In this document: in pieces, positions 25,302-33,664 of the stretch
How the letters are laid out: the number at the start of each line of letters is the position of its first letter
Position numbering within the stretch: the first letter of the stretch is position 1
DNA from: Aureitalea sp. L0-47
GTDB lineage: Bacteria; Bacteroidota; Bacteroidia; Flavobacteriales; Flavobacteriaceae
Assembly (NCBI RefSeq): GCF_026126405.1
Contig: NZ_JAFMTQ010000017.1
Span: forward strand, 1-60,070
Reading direction: 5' to 3'
Length of the DNA stretch: 60,070 nucleotides
Program-made: the position numbers and the translations under genes
Notes under the pieces: generated by a model
Seen by the model: only the letters and a program-made list of their open reading frames with translations
Told to the model about the DNA's origin: nothing
The model's database searches: none

Positions 25302-26408
25302 ATGCAGCAAGCACCTGAGAAAAAAGCCGAGTTAAAGAAATCCTGCGTCAACTGCGGGGCGGAATTGCTGTATGCGCCCGGAACCACAGAACTAAAATGT
25401 GAATACTGCGGTCATTCCCAGGACATCCCTGAAAATGAACTTGGTTTCGAAGAACTCGAGCTGAATACCTACCTCGATTCTCTGGGCCATCATTCGCATA
25501 GCCAGTCCATACTCATGCTTCAATGTAAGAGTTGTGGAGCCAACCAGCACATAGAGGAAAACTACAAATCACTTCATTGTGTGTATTGCAATTCTCCTTT
25601 GATCATCGAGGACGCTCAGAAGGAAGAATGGATACTGCCAGGTGCAGTATTACCCTTCCAGATCGACCAGGGAAAGGCGCATCAGATATTTCAGAAATGG
25701 GTAAAAAAATTGTGGTGGGCCCCGAATAAACTGAAAAAGGCAAGCCTGGATCCCCAGAATACCAAAGGTCTTTATTCACCATACTGGACCTTCGACGCAC
25801 AGTTGTTTGCTACCTATACAGGTCAGCGAGGCGATTATTACTACGTAAGTGTTCCGTATACCACAGTCGTGAATGGTAAGAACGTTACAAAAATGCGACA
25901 GGAAAGAAGAACTCGTTGGACTCCGGCTAGTGGAAGTATCTCGGGCTTTATCGATGATACACTGATCAAAGCATCCAAACAGCAATCCGGGAAAATACCC
26001 AGGAAAGTTGCACGCTGGGATCTTGGCAAATTAGTACCCTTCGACAGCAGTTACCTTGCTGGTTTTGTTACTGAAAAGTATACCATTTCGTTGAAAGACG
26101 GGCACCTGGACGCGACCAAGGAAGCAGAGCGCATAGCCGATCGCTGGGCCCGACGGGACATTGGAGGGGATACGCAACGCGTTAGCTCAATCGATATGAA
26201 GTTAAGTGATGAGACCTTTAAGCACATTCTGTTACCGGTTTATATTTCTGCTTACAGGTACAATGGTAAACGCTATAACTTCTTCGTAAACGGTCAATCC
26301 GGTGTCTTATCCGGTCAGCGGCCGTATTCGTTCTGGAAGATTTTCTTCTTTGTTTTAACCATCCTTGCCGTGTTGGCGGCTATCATTTATTTCACCAACC
26401 AGGGATGA
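25302..26408 (+). CDS. Zinc-ribbon, single-TM protein (YdjG-like)
   Basis: A 368-residue protein with two N-terminal zinc ribbons: CVNCGAELLY paired with CEYCGH (about residues 15-40), and CKSCGANQ paired with CVYCNSPL (about 73-100). A large soluble region follows, with a YSPYWTFDAQLFATYTGQRG block. One membrane helix lies near the C-terminus (about 344-363). Such proteins are often labelled as a primosomal or TFIIB-like protein, but the pattern fits YdjG. It starts 6 bp after the SPFH gene and overlaps the next gene by 4 bp. It is likely the membrane anchor or sensor of an SPFH assembly. Confidence 0.82.
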   Translation: MQQAPEKKAELKKSCVNCGAELLYAPGTTELKCEYCGHSQDIPENELGFEELELNTYLDSLGHHSHSQSILMLQCKSCGANQHIEENYKSLHCVYCNSPLIIEDAQKEEWILPGAVLPFQIDQGKAHQIFQKWVKKLWWAPNKLKKASLDPQNTKGLYSPYWTFDAQLFATYTGQRGDYYYVSVPYTTVVNGKNVTKMRQERRTRWTPASGSISGFIDDTLIKASKQQSGKIPRKVARWDLGKLVPFDSSYLAGFVTEKYTISLKDGHLDATKEAERIADRWARRDIGGDTQRVSSIDMKLSDETFKHILLPVYISAYRYNGKRYNFFVNGQSGVLSGQRPYSFWKIFFFVLTILAVLAAIIYFTNQG

Positions 26409-27130
26409 GGACATTAGTGGTTGGAGACATACACGGAGGGTTAAGAGCTTTAGAACAGGTCCTGGAGCGGGCGCAGGTTTCTTCAAATGATAAGGTGATC
26501 TTCGTAGGAGATTATGTAGATGGCTGGAGTGAAAATGCTGAAACCATTCGGTTCCTGATGAATTTTTCCGAATCCTATTCCTGTGTTTTCCTTAGGGGAA
26601 ATCACGATGAACTGGTGTATAATTTTCTGAAAAAAGGAGATGACCGAGCCATGTGGCTGGCACACGGAGGTCAGGCATCCAAGGACAGTTATGCAAAGCT
26701 TTCCGAAGAAGAAATAGAGAAACACATCGCTTTCTACGAAGCCCTGGAGTACTACCATATAGACAAAGAGAACAGGTTGTTCCTGCATGCCGGTTTTACC
26801 AATATGCATGGTCCGCAACACGAGTATTATCCGAATATGGTATACTGGGATAGAACGCTCTGGGAAATGGCTTGTAGTTTAGATCCTGATATATCATCGG
26901 ATAATCCGTTTTATCCAAGGCGATTAACGCTATTCCGTGAGATCTACATTGGACATACGCCGGTTACCCGGATTGGAGAAATCACTCCCCAACAAAAAGC
27001 CAATGTGTGGAATGTGGATACGGGGGCTGCTTTCAAAGGGCTGCTTTCTATCATAGATGCGGACAGCAAAGAATTCTGGCAAAGCGATCCGGTGTGGACG
27101 CTATACCCCGATGAAAAAGGCCGGAATTAA
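26405..27130 (+). CDS. PPP-type metallophosphoesterase (serine/threonine phosphatase-like)
   Basis: A 241-residue cytosolic phosphatase. The three metal-binding motifs are present: GDIHGG (residues 7-12), GDYVDGW in FVGDYVDGWSEN, and RGNHDE. Later histidines are in HAGF and GHTPV. The pattern matches bacterial PPP phosphatases related to PrpA and ApaH. The substrate could be a phosphoprotein or a nucleotide. The ATG overlaps the zinc-ribbon gene stop by 4 bp, so it is translationally coupled to the SPFH module. Its TAA shares bases with the stop of the convergent glycosidase gene (27127-27130). Confidence 0.9.
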   Translation: MRTLVVGDIHGGLRALEQVLERAQVSSNDKVIFVGDYVDGWSENAETIRFLMNFSESYSCVFLRGNHDELVYNFLKKGDDRAMWLAHGGQASKDSYAKLSEEEIEKHIAFYEALEYYHIDKENRLFLHAGFTNMHGPQHEYYPNMVYWDRTLWEMACSLDPDISSDNPFYPRRLTLFREIYIGHTPVTRIGEITPQQKANVWNVDTGAAFKGLLSIIDADSKEFWQSDPVWTLYPDEKGRN

Positions 27131-28512
27131 GCTTCGATATATTCTTTGTAAACCGCGATAGGAATTAGCGCCGTCCACCCGCAAAAATCTTTCTTTGCCG
27201 GCATTCCATAGGAAACCAGGTCCGGGGCATAATTCTCCCAGAAGGTGCCGGTAGCTTCAAAAACAGTGGCCACATTTCGGTAGATCTTACCAGCCAGGTC
27301 CTTGGCGAGTTCATCTTCTCCGTATTCGGATAGTCCTCTTAACACCATATAAGCTGTGGGTGCCCATACGCCTCCCAGCCAGTAATCACCCCAGCCAACA
27401 TAGTCTGGATCGGCTGCGGATAATGCAGGAAGTGGTGTTTTTCGGTAGAACTCATCCGGATTACGAAGGTGTTCAAGGAAGGATTTCAATCGATCTTTGG
27501 GAACTACTTTTCCAAGCAATGCCCAGTACATTCCAATATGCCTGCGCGGTACTTGCTTATCGAAACCGAGGTCGTAGTAAAATTTATCCTTGTCGTTCCA
27601 GCATTTATCGTTAACCGCTTTTTTAATTCGAGCGTGAATATCTTCGTATTGTGAAACATCAGCTTCATTACCGGTAAGGGTTGCCATTTCTTTTAGCTGA
27701 ACCGCATACATCGCCATCTGGCAAGAGAAATCAACCAATCTCGCTTGTTTGTTCCATACTCCCTGCTTCGTCTCAACGTACTCTGCAATAAATGCATTTA
27801 ATCTTTCTTCCCCTGAGACATTCATTCTACCTAGCTTTTCTCCAAGTTCATGATGGGTCATTCCGTTACCTTCTTGAGGCTCCCAATCGCGGGGTGCGCG
27901 AGGGATATTATCCATTCCCATTCCAAGGGTATCTCCGTAGAAAAGGTTGTCCTCCATCATATAGGTTTTCACATGGAACTCGAAGTTCTTTTTCAGTATT
28001 GGATATACCTTTTTGAGTCGGAGCATATCCTTTGAAACCTTGTATATCTCCCATTCCGCAAAGGCCAGAAGTGGTGGATTGATGGAAACCGGGTGATCTT
28101 TAGACCAGAGTGGGCGACCATCCTGCCTGTATTCGCGACAGATATAACCATCTTCCTCCATTTGCTCGTAGAAATTATCGAGTGCCTGGTAGACCGGGAG
28201 TTCGCTAAGGTGATACTTTGCAAAGCAGCACATAAAACAGGTGTCCCAGAGAAAAATATTCGGGGAGAAGGCCGCATCTATAAACGGTTTTTTGAAAAAG
28301 GGTTCTGCAACGCCGCCTCTCACCTTGGATTTGGTAATTTCCAGGGCTTTGGCATACATGGTGTCTGCCAGTTCCTTGGAAACTGTACTCTTATTTGTGT
28401 TATTTGTTTCTTCGGAAGGGTCCTCGGTTTGCTGTTCGCAGGCTGAAAGCATTCCCAGCCCAATCACTCCCCCGGCGATTGAGAGATTTTTGGCAAAGTC
28501 TCTTCGTTTCAT
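27127..28512 (-). CDS. Tat-exported lipoprotein glycosidase (GH63/trehalase-like)
   Basis: A 461-residue protein with a twin-arginine lipoprotein signal: MKRRDFAKN, a hydrophobic stretch, then the lipobox LSAC (Cys at about 24). The mature part is an (alpha/alpha)6-barrel of the GH63/trehalase clan, with NIFLWDTCFMCCF near the start, AGWGDYWLGG-like motifs (YVGWGDYWLGGVWAPTAY) and WENYAPD near the C-terminus. It probably cleaves alpha-glucosides at the periplasmic or outer-membrane face, but the exact substrate is not visible. I chose the ATG at 28510-28512; a TTG two codons upstream is possible. It is in the same direction as the ALDH gene, separated from it by a terminator. Confidence 0.8.
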   Translation of the reverse strand: MKRRDFAKNLSIAGGVIGLGMLSACEQQTEDPSEETNNTNKSTVSKELADTMYAKALEITKSKVRGGVAEPFFKKPFIDAAFSPNIFLWDTCFMCCFAKYHLSELPVYQALDNFYEQMEEDGYICREYRQDGRPLWSKDHPVSINPPLLAFAEWEIYKVSKDMLRLKKVYPILKKNFEFHVKTYMMEDNLFYGDTLGMGMDNIPRAPRDWEPQEGNGMTHHELGEKLGRMNVSGEERLNAFIAEYVETKQGVWNKQARLVDFSCQMAMYAVQLKEMATLTGNEADVSQYEDIHARIKKAVNDKCWNDKDKFYYDLGFDKQVPRRHIGMYWALLGKVVPKDRLKSFLEHLRNPDEFYRKTPLPALSAADPDYVGWGDYWLGGVWAPTAYMVLRGLSEYGEDELAKDLAGKIYRNVATVFEATGTFWENYAPDLVSYGMPAKKDFCGWTALIPIAVYKEYIEA

Positions 28513-28551
28513 AAGCAAGCGGTTTTAAAGCAAGATACCAATAAAATAAAA

Positions 28552-28575
28552 ACCGCCTCGAATGAGGCGGTTTCT
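28552..28575 (-). terminator. Intrinsic terminator after the aldehyde dehydrogenase gene
   Basis: A perfect 10-bp stem (AAACCGCCTC with GAGGCGGTTT) and 4-base loop. On the minus strand the hairpin is followed by TTTTTATTTTATT, so it ends the transcript of the gene at 28593-30146. Confidence 0.9.
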
Positions 28576-28592
28576 TATCTATGTAGATGCAA

Positions 28593-30146
28593 TTACAGAT
28601 CGAATTTGATCCCCTGAGCAAGAGGTAATTCAGTAGTGTAATTGATGGTATTCGTCTGGCGTCTCATGTAGATCTTCCAGGCATCACTTCCGCTTTCACG
28701 TCCGCCACCGGTTTCCTTTTCACCTCCGAAGGCACCACCAATCTCGGCTCCACTCGTACCGATATTTACGTTCGCGATACCACAATCACTTCCGGCATGG
28801 CTGAGGAAACGTTCGGCTTCCCTCAGGTTATTCGTCATAATAGCTGAAGAAAGACCTTGCACCACTCCATTCTGGATGTCGATCGCATTTTCAACATCCC
28901 CGGAGTATTTCAGTAAGTATAAAATTGGCGCAAAAGTTTCGTGTTGTACGATCTCGTAAGTATTATCCGCTTCAGCAATCGCTGGCTTCACATAACATCC
29001 GCTTTCGTATCCTTCTCCTTCAAGTACACCACCTTCAACAACCAGGTTTCCACCTTCTTCAACTACCCTCTTCAATGCGTCCTGATACATGGCAACAGCA
29101 TCTTTATCGATAAGTGGGCCAACGTGGTTATTCTCATCCAGTGGATTTCCAATTCTGAGTTGTCCGTAGGCAGCCACTACAGCGTCTTTTACTTTGTCGT
29201 ATACACTTTCATGGATGATCAATCTTCGTGTAGAAGTACAGCGTTGTCCGCAGGTTCCTACCGCGCCAAATACCGCTCCGATCACCGTCATTTTGATATC
29301 GGCATCGGGAGTTACGATGATGGCATTGTTTCCACCAAGTTCTAGCAATGACTTCCCGAGTCGTTCACCAACAGTTTTCGCAACAATCTTACCCATACGG
29401 GTGGATCCCGTTGCAGAAATAAGAGGAACTCGCTTGTCGGTGGTCATGTATTCCCCTACTTTGTAATCTCCATTGATCAGACAAGAAATACCTTCAGGCA
29501 GGTTGTTATCTGCAAAGACTTTTGCTGCTATCTTCTGACAGGCAATTCCGCATAGCGGCGCTTTTTCCGAAGGTTTCCAAACACAAACATCTCCACATAT
29601 CCAGGCAAGAGCTGTGTTCCAGCTCCAAACAGCTACAGGGAAGTTAAAGGCAGAAATGATACCTACAACTCCCAGCGGGTGATATTGTTCATACATTCTG
29701 TGTCCGGGTCGCTCACTGTGCATGGTAAATCCGTGCAACTGACGCGAAAGACCCACTGCGAAATCACAGATGTCTATCATTTCCTGTACCTCGCCAAGTC
29801 CCTCCTGGTAACTTTTACCCATTTCATAGGAAACCAATTTACCAAGTGGTTCTTTTAAACGACGAAGTTCTTCGCCAAACTGGCGAACGATCTCCCCTCG
29901 CTGAGGTGCCGGCATAACACGCCAGGATTTAAAGGCCTCCAAAGCCGTTTTCATCATCTGTTCGTATTCATCTTTGGTGGTCGTTGTGACCTTCCCAATA
30001 AGCTTTCCGTCTACTGGAGAATAGGAAGCAATGGTCTCTTCGCCCGGCATCCAATTCGAGCCTGTGGAGGTGCCGTAATTTACCTCCTGAACACCTAATT
30101 TCTCAAGGGCTTCTTCAATTCCGAAGGAAGTTGCTGCAGTTATCAT
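28593..30146 (-). CDS. amaB: ALDH7-type aldehyde dehydrogenase (alpha-aminoadipic semialdehyde dehydrogenase)
   Basis: A 517-residue NAD-dependent aldehyde dehydrogenase. The catalytic Cys is in GTCGQRCTSTRR, the general-base Glu in LELGGNNAIIV, and the Rossmann contact in ISATGSTRMGK. The ALDH7 (antiquitin) C-terminal block NIGTSGAEIGGAFGGEKETG is clear. ALDH7 enzymes oxidise alpha-aminoadipic semialdehyde (piperideine-6-carboxylate) in lysine catabolism. It is downstream of a kynurenine-pathway gene on the same strand after a 90-bp gap, so another semialdehyde is possible. The family assignment is firm; the physiological substrate is less so. Confidence 0.85.
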   Translation of the reverse strand: MITAATSFGIEEALEKLGVQEVNYGTSTGSNWMPGEETIASYSPVDGKLIGKVTTTTKDEYEQMMKTALEAFKSWRVMPAPQRGEIVRQFGEELRRLKEPLGKLVSYEMGKSYQEGLGEVQEMIDICDFAVGLSRQLHGFTMHSERPGHRMYEQYHPLGVVGIISAFNFPVAVWSWNTALAWICGDVCVWKPSEKAPLCGIACQKIAAKVFADNNLPEGISCLINGDYKVGEYMTTDKRVPLISATGSTRMGKIVAKTVGERLGKSLLELGGNNAIIVTPDADIKMTVIGAVFGAVGTCGQRCTSTRRLIIHESVYDKVKDAVVAAYGQLRIGNPLDENNHVGPLIDKDAVAMYQDALKRVVEEGGNLVVEGGVLEGEGYESGCYVKPAIAEADNTYEIVQHETFAPILYLLKYSGDVENAIDIQNGVVQGLSSAIMTNNLREAERFLSHAGSDCGIANVNIGTSGAEIGGAFGGEKETGGGRESGSDAWKIYMRRQTNTINYTTELPLAQGIKFDL

Positions 30147-30236
30147 ATTGTATAATTTTTTATGCTGAATTTAATACTGCGAAGGTACGTAATCCCTTCG
30201 GAAATAGAAATGATATTCAGGGCTTTCGTCTAGAGA

Positions 30237-30839
30237 TCAGGGTTGGATCATTTTCATTTCCCATCCATCATTTTTCTTGCTGAATACTTTACGGAAATGC
30301 AACCTTGTTTTCCTGAACTCCATGAATTCGTAGCGAAAGGGTTCAATCTGAAAACCACTCCAATGCTCTGGCCTTTGGATTTCTTTATCCTTCATATCCT
30401 CGAGCATAATTCGATATCTCCCTTCCAGCATCTCCCAGGATAAAAGTTCAGCCCCCTGTTCACTTATTAAGCTTACCACCTGAGCCTCCTTACGTCTGTC
30501 CTGGAAGAGGAAGTTGGAGGTTTCATCATTTGCTTTCGAAACAACGCCTTGAATTCTCACTTGCCTCATGGATTCTTCCCACCAGAATGTGAGTGCTACA
30601 TTTTTATTTGCATCAATCTCCTTTGCTTTTAGAGAACTAGTGGGAGAACCAAATATAAGGTAGGGGTATTCGAGTCCTTTTATTGAAATGTTACGTGCAT
30701 TGGGTAAGCCATCCTCACCCACAGTCGATAAGACGCAGGCTCCGGTGAATTTGCTATTTGATTTTGAACTGTACTCGTGAAACCAATGGGTAAAAACCAA
30801 AAATGGGTGTGGCTGCTCTTCCGGTTCTAAATCCTTCAT
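30237..30839 (-). CDS. pdxH: Pyridoxamine 5'-phosphate oxidase-like FMN protein
   Basis: A 200-residue FMN-binding split-barrel protein. PdxH features are visible: RNISIKGLE (FMN/phosphate region), QVRIQGVV, FQDRRKEAQV in place of the SxRPxxSQxG motif, and near the C-terminus HWSGFQIEP and KTRLHFRKV with the substrate-binding Arg-Leu-His. The start chosen is the ATG at 30837-30839, because it overlaps the upstream dioxygenase stop as TGATG; a longer frame would run back into that gene. It would make pyridoxal phosphate. The unusual SQxG variant and tight coupling to 3-hydroxyanthranilate dioxygenase leave room for a different oxidase role. Confidence 0.8.
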   Translation of the reverse strand: MKDLEPEEQPHPFLVFTHWFHEYSSKSNSKFTGACVLSTVGEDGLPNARNISIKGLEYPYLIFGSPTSSLKAKEIDANKNVALTFWWEESMRQVRIQGVVSKANDETSNFLFQDRRKEAQVVSLISEQGAELLSWEMLEGRYRIMLEDMKDKEIQRPEHWSGFQIEPFRYEFMEFRKTRLHFRKVFSKKNDGWEMKMIQP

Positions 30840-31378
30840 CAGTCCTCGCTCACAAACCTTGGATCGGCTTCCATCACATGACCGCAATTATTACAGGTTC
30901 GCATATCTTCAGAACCATAGAATTCTTTAAAATGCTTCAGAAAATCCTTCTCGATGTCGTGAAGTGGAAAATAGACTTCGTGAAGTTTGTTATTGCAGTT
31001 GTCACAGAACCACAGCAGACCGTCCTTGGCATCCATGTCGTCTCGTTTTCGCTCAACAACCAAACCTATGGATCCCTCGCTGCGGTTCGGAGAATGCGGA
31101 ACTTTAGCCGGATGAAGGTACATATCTCCAGGGCCTAATGGCATGACTTTGCGTTCACCATCTTCCTGAATGATGACCTCAATATTCCCTTCTAACTGGT
31201 AGAAAAGTTCCTCCGTTTCGTTGTAGTGGTAGTCCTTTCTTGCATTCGGACCGGCAACTATCATTACGATATAGTCGTCGGACTCTTTGTAAAGGTTCTT
31301 ATTCCCCACAGGAGGTTTCAACAGGTCTCTGTTCTGTTCTACCCATTGATTTAAATTGAAAGGTTTTGGAATAGCCAT
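30839..31378 (-). CDS. nbaC: 3-hydroxyanthranilate 3,4-dioxygenase
   Basis: A 179-residue cupin dioxygenase that opens the ring of 3-hydroxyanthranilate in the kynurenine route to quinolinate and NAD. The iron ligands are visible in DYHYNETEELFYQLEG (His and Glu) and HPAKVPHSPNR (His). The C-terminal rubredoxin-like metal site of the bacterial enzyme is present: CDNCNNK and CNNCGHVM. The length is typical. A long palindrome with a -7 motif covers its start region (31377-31417). It forms an operon with the PdxH-like gene, sharing a TGATG junction. Confidence 0.93.
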   Translation of the reverse strand: MAIPKPFNLNQWVEQNRDLLKPPVGNKNLYKESDDYIVMIVAGPNARKDYHYNETEELFYQLEGNIEVIIQEDGERKVMPLGPGDMYLHPAKVPHSPNRSEGSIGLVVERKRDDMDAKDGLLWFCDNCNNKLHEVYFPLHDIEKDFLKHFKEFYGSEDMRTCNNCGHVMEADPRFVSED

Positions 31379-31417
31379 TGCCGTACTTTATATGTGCAAA
31401 CATAAAAGTACGGCAAT
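31377..31417. promoter_or_regulatory. Long palindrome over the start of 3-hydroxyanthranilate dioxygenase
   Basis: The arms 31377-31389 and 31405-31417 pair perfectly over 13 bp (ATTGCCGTACTTT). After a one-base bulge, four more pairs close a TGCAAA loop. On the minus strand the spacer side carries TATGTTTG (31397-31404), an exact -7 motif, and the distal arm includes the first two bases of the ATG. No T-run follows in the direction of the gene, so it is not a terminator. It looks like an operator for a dimeric regulator or a leader hairpin. Confidence 0.65.
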
Positions 31418-31442
31418 TGCTTAACTTATAAAAAAAGTAATG

Positions 31443-31946
31443 TTATTTTCTATAGAACAGCTGGGTGAAGTAAAAATCCCCACGTTCGTTAGCGATGATC
31501 CCAAAACCGGAATGAGTAAACAATCCTTCAATGATCTTTCTGTGTCCGGGACTGTTTAGCCAGGCATGAACCACATCCTCGGCGGTTTCGTAACCGTAGG
31601 CTACGTTCTCACCAACGATCTTCGCACCTCTGTCTTTCAGAGCTTGCGAACGCACACCGAAGTTATCGTGACTCAGGCGTGACTTTTCAATCATATACTG
31701 GGTGTGTTCCACAGCATAGGCTGAAGCATACGTCTGATCTCTTTTGATTGCCGGCAAATCGAGCGTTGCACGGTGTTGGTTCACCAGGTCGAGAACGGCA
31801 TCGGCCAACTCCCAATCGGTTTCCATGGCAAGGTTAAGATCAATAGTGTAATTGGCTTCTTCAACAACGACAGATTCGTCTTTGGAGCATGAGACTACGG
31901 TAGCAAATAATACCATAGCCAGTAGGCTGGTTTTTACAAGTTTCAT
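31443..31946 (-). CDS. CAP/SCP-domain lipoprotein
   Basis: A 167-residue lipoprotein (signal MKLVKTSLLAMVLFATVVSC, lipobox VVSC) with a CAP domain. LDLVNQHRATLDLPAIK is at the domain start, followed by HTQYMIEKSRLSHDNF, then GENVAYGYETAEDVVHAWLNSPGHRKII with the conserved His and Glu, and a closing strand YFTQLFY. Bacterial CAP proteins (YkwD family) sit at the cell surface or periplasm, and most have no known activity. A -7-like TATATTTG is at 31984-31991 on the minus strand. It lies upstream of the dioxygenase but is separated from it by the palindrome. Confidence 0.9.
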   Translation of the reverse strand: MKLVKTSLLAMVLFATVVSCSKDESVVVEEANYTIDLNLAMETDWELADAVLDLVNQHRATLDLPAIKRDQTYASAYAVEHTQYMIEKSRLSHDNFGVRSQALKDRGAKIVGENVAYGYETAEDVVHAWLNSPGHRKIIEGLFTHSGFGIIANERGDFYFTQLFYRK

Positions 31947-31983
31947 AAGCGGGGGGCATCAAATTTGGGGCATGATGCTTCGT

Positions 31984-31991
31984 CAAATATA
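31984..31991 (-). promoter_or_regulatory. Candidate -7 element of the CAP lipoprotein gene
   Basis: TATATTTG on the minus strand is an exact TAnnTTTG match, about 38 bp upstream of the ATG. The leader between them can form a small hairpin (GCATCA with TGATGC, 31956-31978). Confidence 0.45.
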
Positions 31992-32150
31992 GAAAAAAAA
32001 TCATTAAAAATGTATTTCAGCGTATTTTTTATGCACTTTATCGATGAAATGCACGCTCTGTGTAAGATTTAAATGACTGAAAATTCAATCTCACCTTCGG
32101 AAAACAGGGCCTTTTTTGGTATATTCGGAACTCAATATAAAAAAGAGTCG

Positions 32151-33212
32151 ATGTCCAGAATTTTTATTCTCCTAAGTCTTGTTTCCCTGCTATTTAGCTG
32201 TGAAAACAACCCAAAAACCACTGAAAATGACAGCACTTCTTCCGAAAATGTGGCTGAAGCAGCACCAACTTTCGGGATCGTGATCCATGGAGGAGCAGGA
32301 ACCATCCTAAAGAAAAATATGTCTGATTCTATGGAAACGGCCTACAAGCAAAAACTGGAGGAAGCCATTCGAGTGGGCCATGAAATTCTAGTAAACGGTG
32401 GTACAGCTATGGAAGCCGTGACGAGGACGATCAATGTCATGGAGGACTCACCGCTTTTCAATGCTGGAAAAGGATCTGTTTTTACACACGATGAAACCAA
32501 CGAAATGGACGCTTCGGTGATGGACGGTGCTACCCTGAACGCCGGTGCGGTAGCGGGGGTTACCCGGGTAAGAAACCCTATCGACCTCGCTGTTGAAGTC
32601 ATGGACAATTCTCCCCACGTTATGCTTGCGGGAAAGGGTGCCGAATCCTTTGCTGAAGAAAGGGGTATCGAACTAGTAGAACCTTCTTATTTCTATACCG
32701 AACGTCGATTCCAGTCGCTTCAGAGGATTAAGAAAATTGAAAAGGATCGACAGGTATCGGCTACTTTTGAGGATCCCTTTATAAAAGATTCGAAATTCGG
32801 AACGGTAGGTTGTGCCGCCCTGGACAAGAATGGCAACCTGGCTGCGGGAACTTCAACTGGCGGGATGACCAACAAACGGTGGAACCGAATTGGAGATGCC
32901 CCTATCATCGGTGCAGGCACCTACGCCAACAACACTACCTGCGCGGTATCTTCAACAGGATGGGGAGAGTATTTCATCCGGGCGATGGTAGCGCATGATA
33001 TTTCCGCCATGATGGAGTACAAAGGAGTTAGCCTACAGGAGGCTGCTTCAGAAGTAATTCAGAAAAAAGTACCGGACCTGGGAGGTGATGGGGGAATTGT
33101 TGCCATCGATAAGGACGGAAATGTCGCCATGGAATTCAACACAGCGGGAATGTACCGAGCCCACATGAACGCAGATGGGGAACTAAGCATTGGAATCTAC
33201 AAAAACGAATAA
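32151..33212 (+). CDS. Isoaspartyl peptidase / type III L-asparaginase lipoprotein
   Basis: A 353-residue N-terminal nucleophile hydrolase. The catalytic Thr starts the beta chain at KFGTVGCAALDKNGN, with GTSTGGMTNKRWNRIGDAPIIGAG following as in human ASRGL1 and E. coli IaaA. The N-terminal chain opens GIVIHGGAG. The start chosen is the ATG at 32151 (MSRIFILLSLVSLLFSC), which gives a clean lipoprotein signal. An in-frame ATG at 32073 would bury it behind 26 polar residues. It hydrolyses isoaspartyl dipeptides or asparagine at the periplasmic face. The next gene begins 1 bp after its stop. Confidence 0.9.
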   Translation: MSRIFILLSLVSLLFSCENNPKTTENDSTSSENVAEAAPTFGIVIHGGAGTILKKNMSDSMETAYKQKLEEAIRVGHEILVNGGTAMEAVTRTINVMEDSPLFNAGKGSVFTHDETNEMDASVMDGATLNAGAVAGVTRVRNPIDLAVEVMDNSPHVMLAGKGAESFAEERGIELVEPSYFYTERRFQSLQRIKKIEKDRQVSATFEDPFIKDSKFGTVGCAALDKNGNLAAGTSTGGMTNKRWNRIGDAPIIGAGTYANNTTCAVSSTGWGEYFIRAMVAHDISAMMEYKGVSLQEAASEVIQKKVPDLGGDGGIVAIDKDGNVAMEFNTAGMYRAHMNADGELSIGIYKNE

Positions 33213-33213
33213 G

Positions 33214-33516
33214 ATGTCCTATTACGCCGTCATTTTTACCAATGAACTTTCGGAGGACACGGAAGGGTATACCGAGATGGCAACAAAAATGGAAGAACTC
33301 GCCAAACAGCAACCCGGTTACCTGGGCTTCGAAAGCGCCAGGGACGGACTGGGGATATCCATCAGCTATTGGGAAAGCCTTGAAGACATTAAAAACTGGA
33401 AGGAAAACATAGATCATTTGGAAGCACAATCTACAGGCCGTAATCGCTGGTATCAATGGTATAAAACGCGTATCTGCAAGATAGAACGCGAGTATGAGTT
33501 TCGAAGAGGAACATAG
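33214..33516 (+). CDS. Antibiotic biosynthesis monooxygenase (ABM) domain protein
   Basis: A 100-residue single-domain ABM protein: YYAVIFTNELSEDTEGY at the start, GYLGFESARD in the centre, and ISISYWESLEDIKNWKENIDH, the family signature. The start is the ATG at 33214, one base after the peptidase TAA (TAAGATG), so it is translationally coupled. A TTG-start extension upstream is not needed. These dimeric ferredoxin-like proteins include heme-degrading and quinol monooxygenases as well as many of unknown function; the substrate cannot be told here. Confidence 0.88.
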   Translation: MSYYAVIFTNELSEDTEGYTEMATKMEELAKQQPGYLGFESARDGLGISISYWESLEDIKNWKENIDHLEAQSTGRNRWYQWYKTRICKIEREYEFRRGT

Positions 33517-33664
33517 CCTTTTTGTTAAACTTCTGATAAATGTTAAAATTCAGTATACCAAGACAACAAAGCAGCTCGTTTTAAAGGCAACCCTTACCCA
33601 CCCAGCAGACGAATTTACGTTATCAACGAATTGAGATATTTCCCAGTTTGCTGACGAGACCGCC

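Noticed and set aside
31377-31417. Intrinsic terminator for the CAP lipoprotein gene
   Set aside because: The stem is strong, but no T-run follows it in the direction of transcription; the T-run lies before the hairpin.
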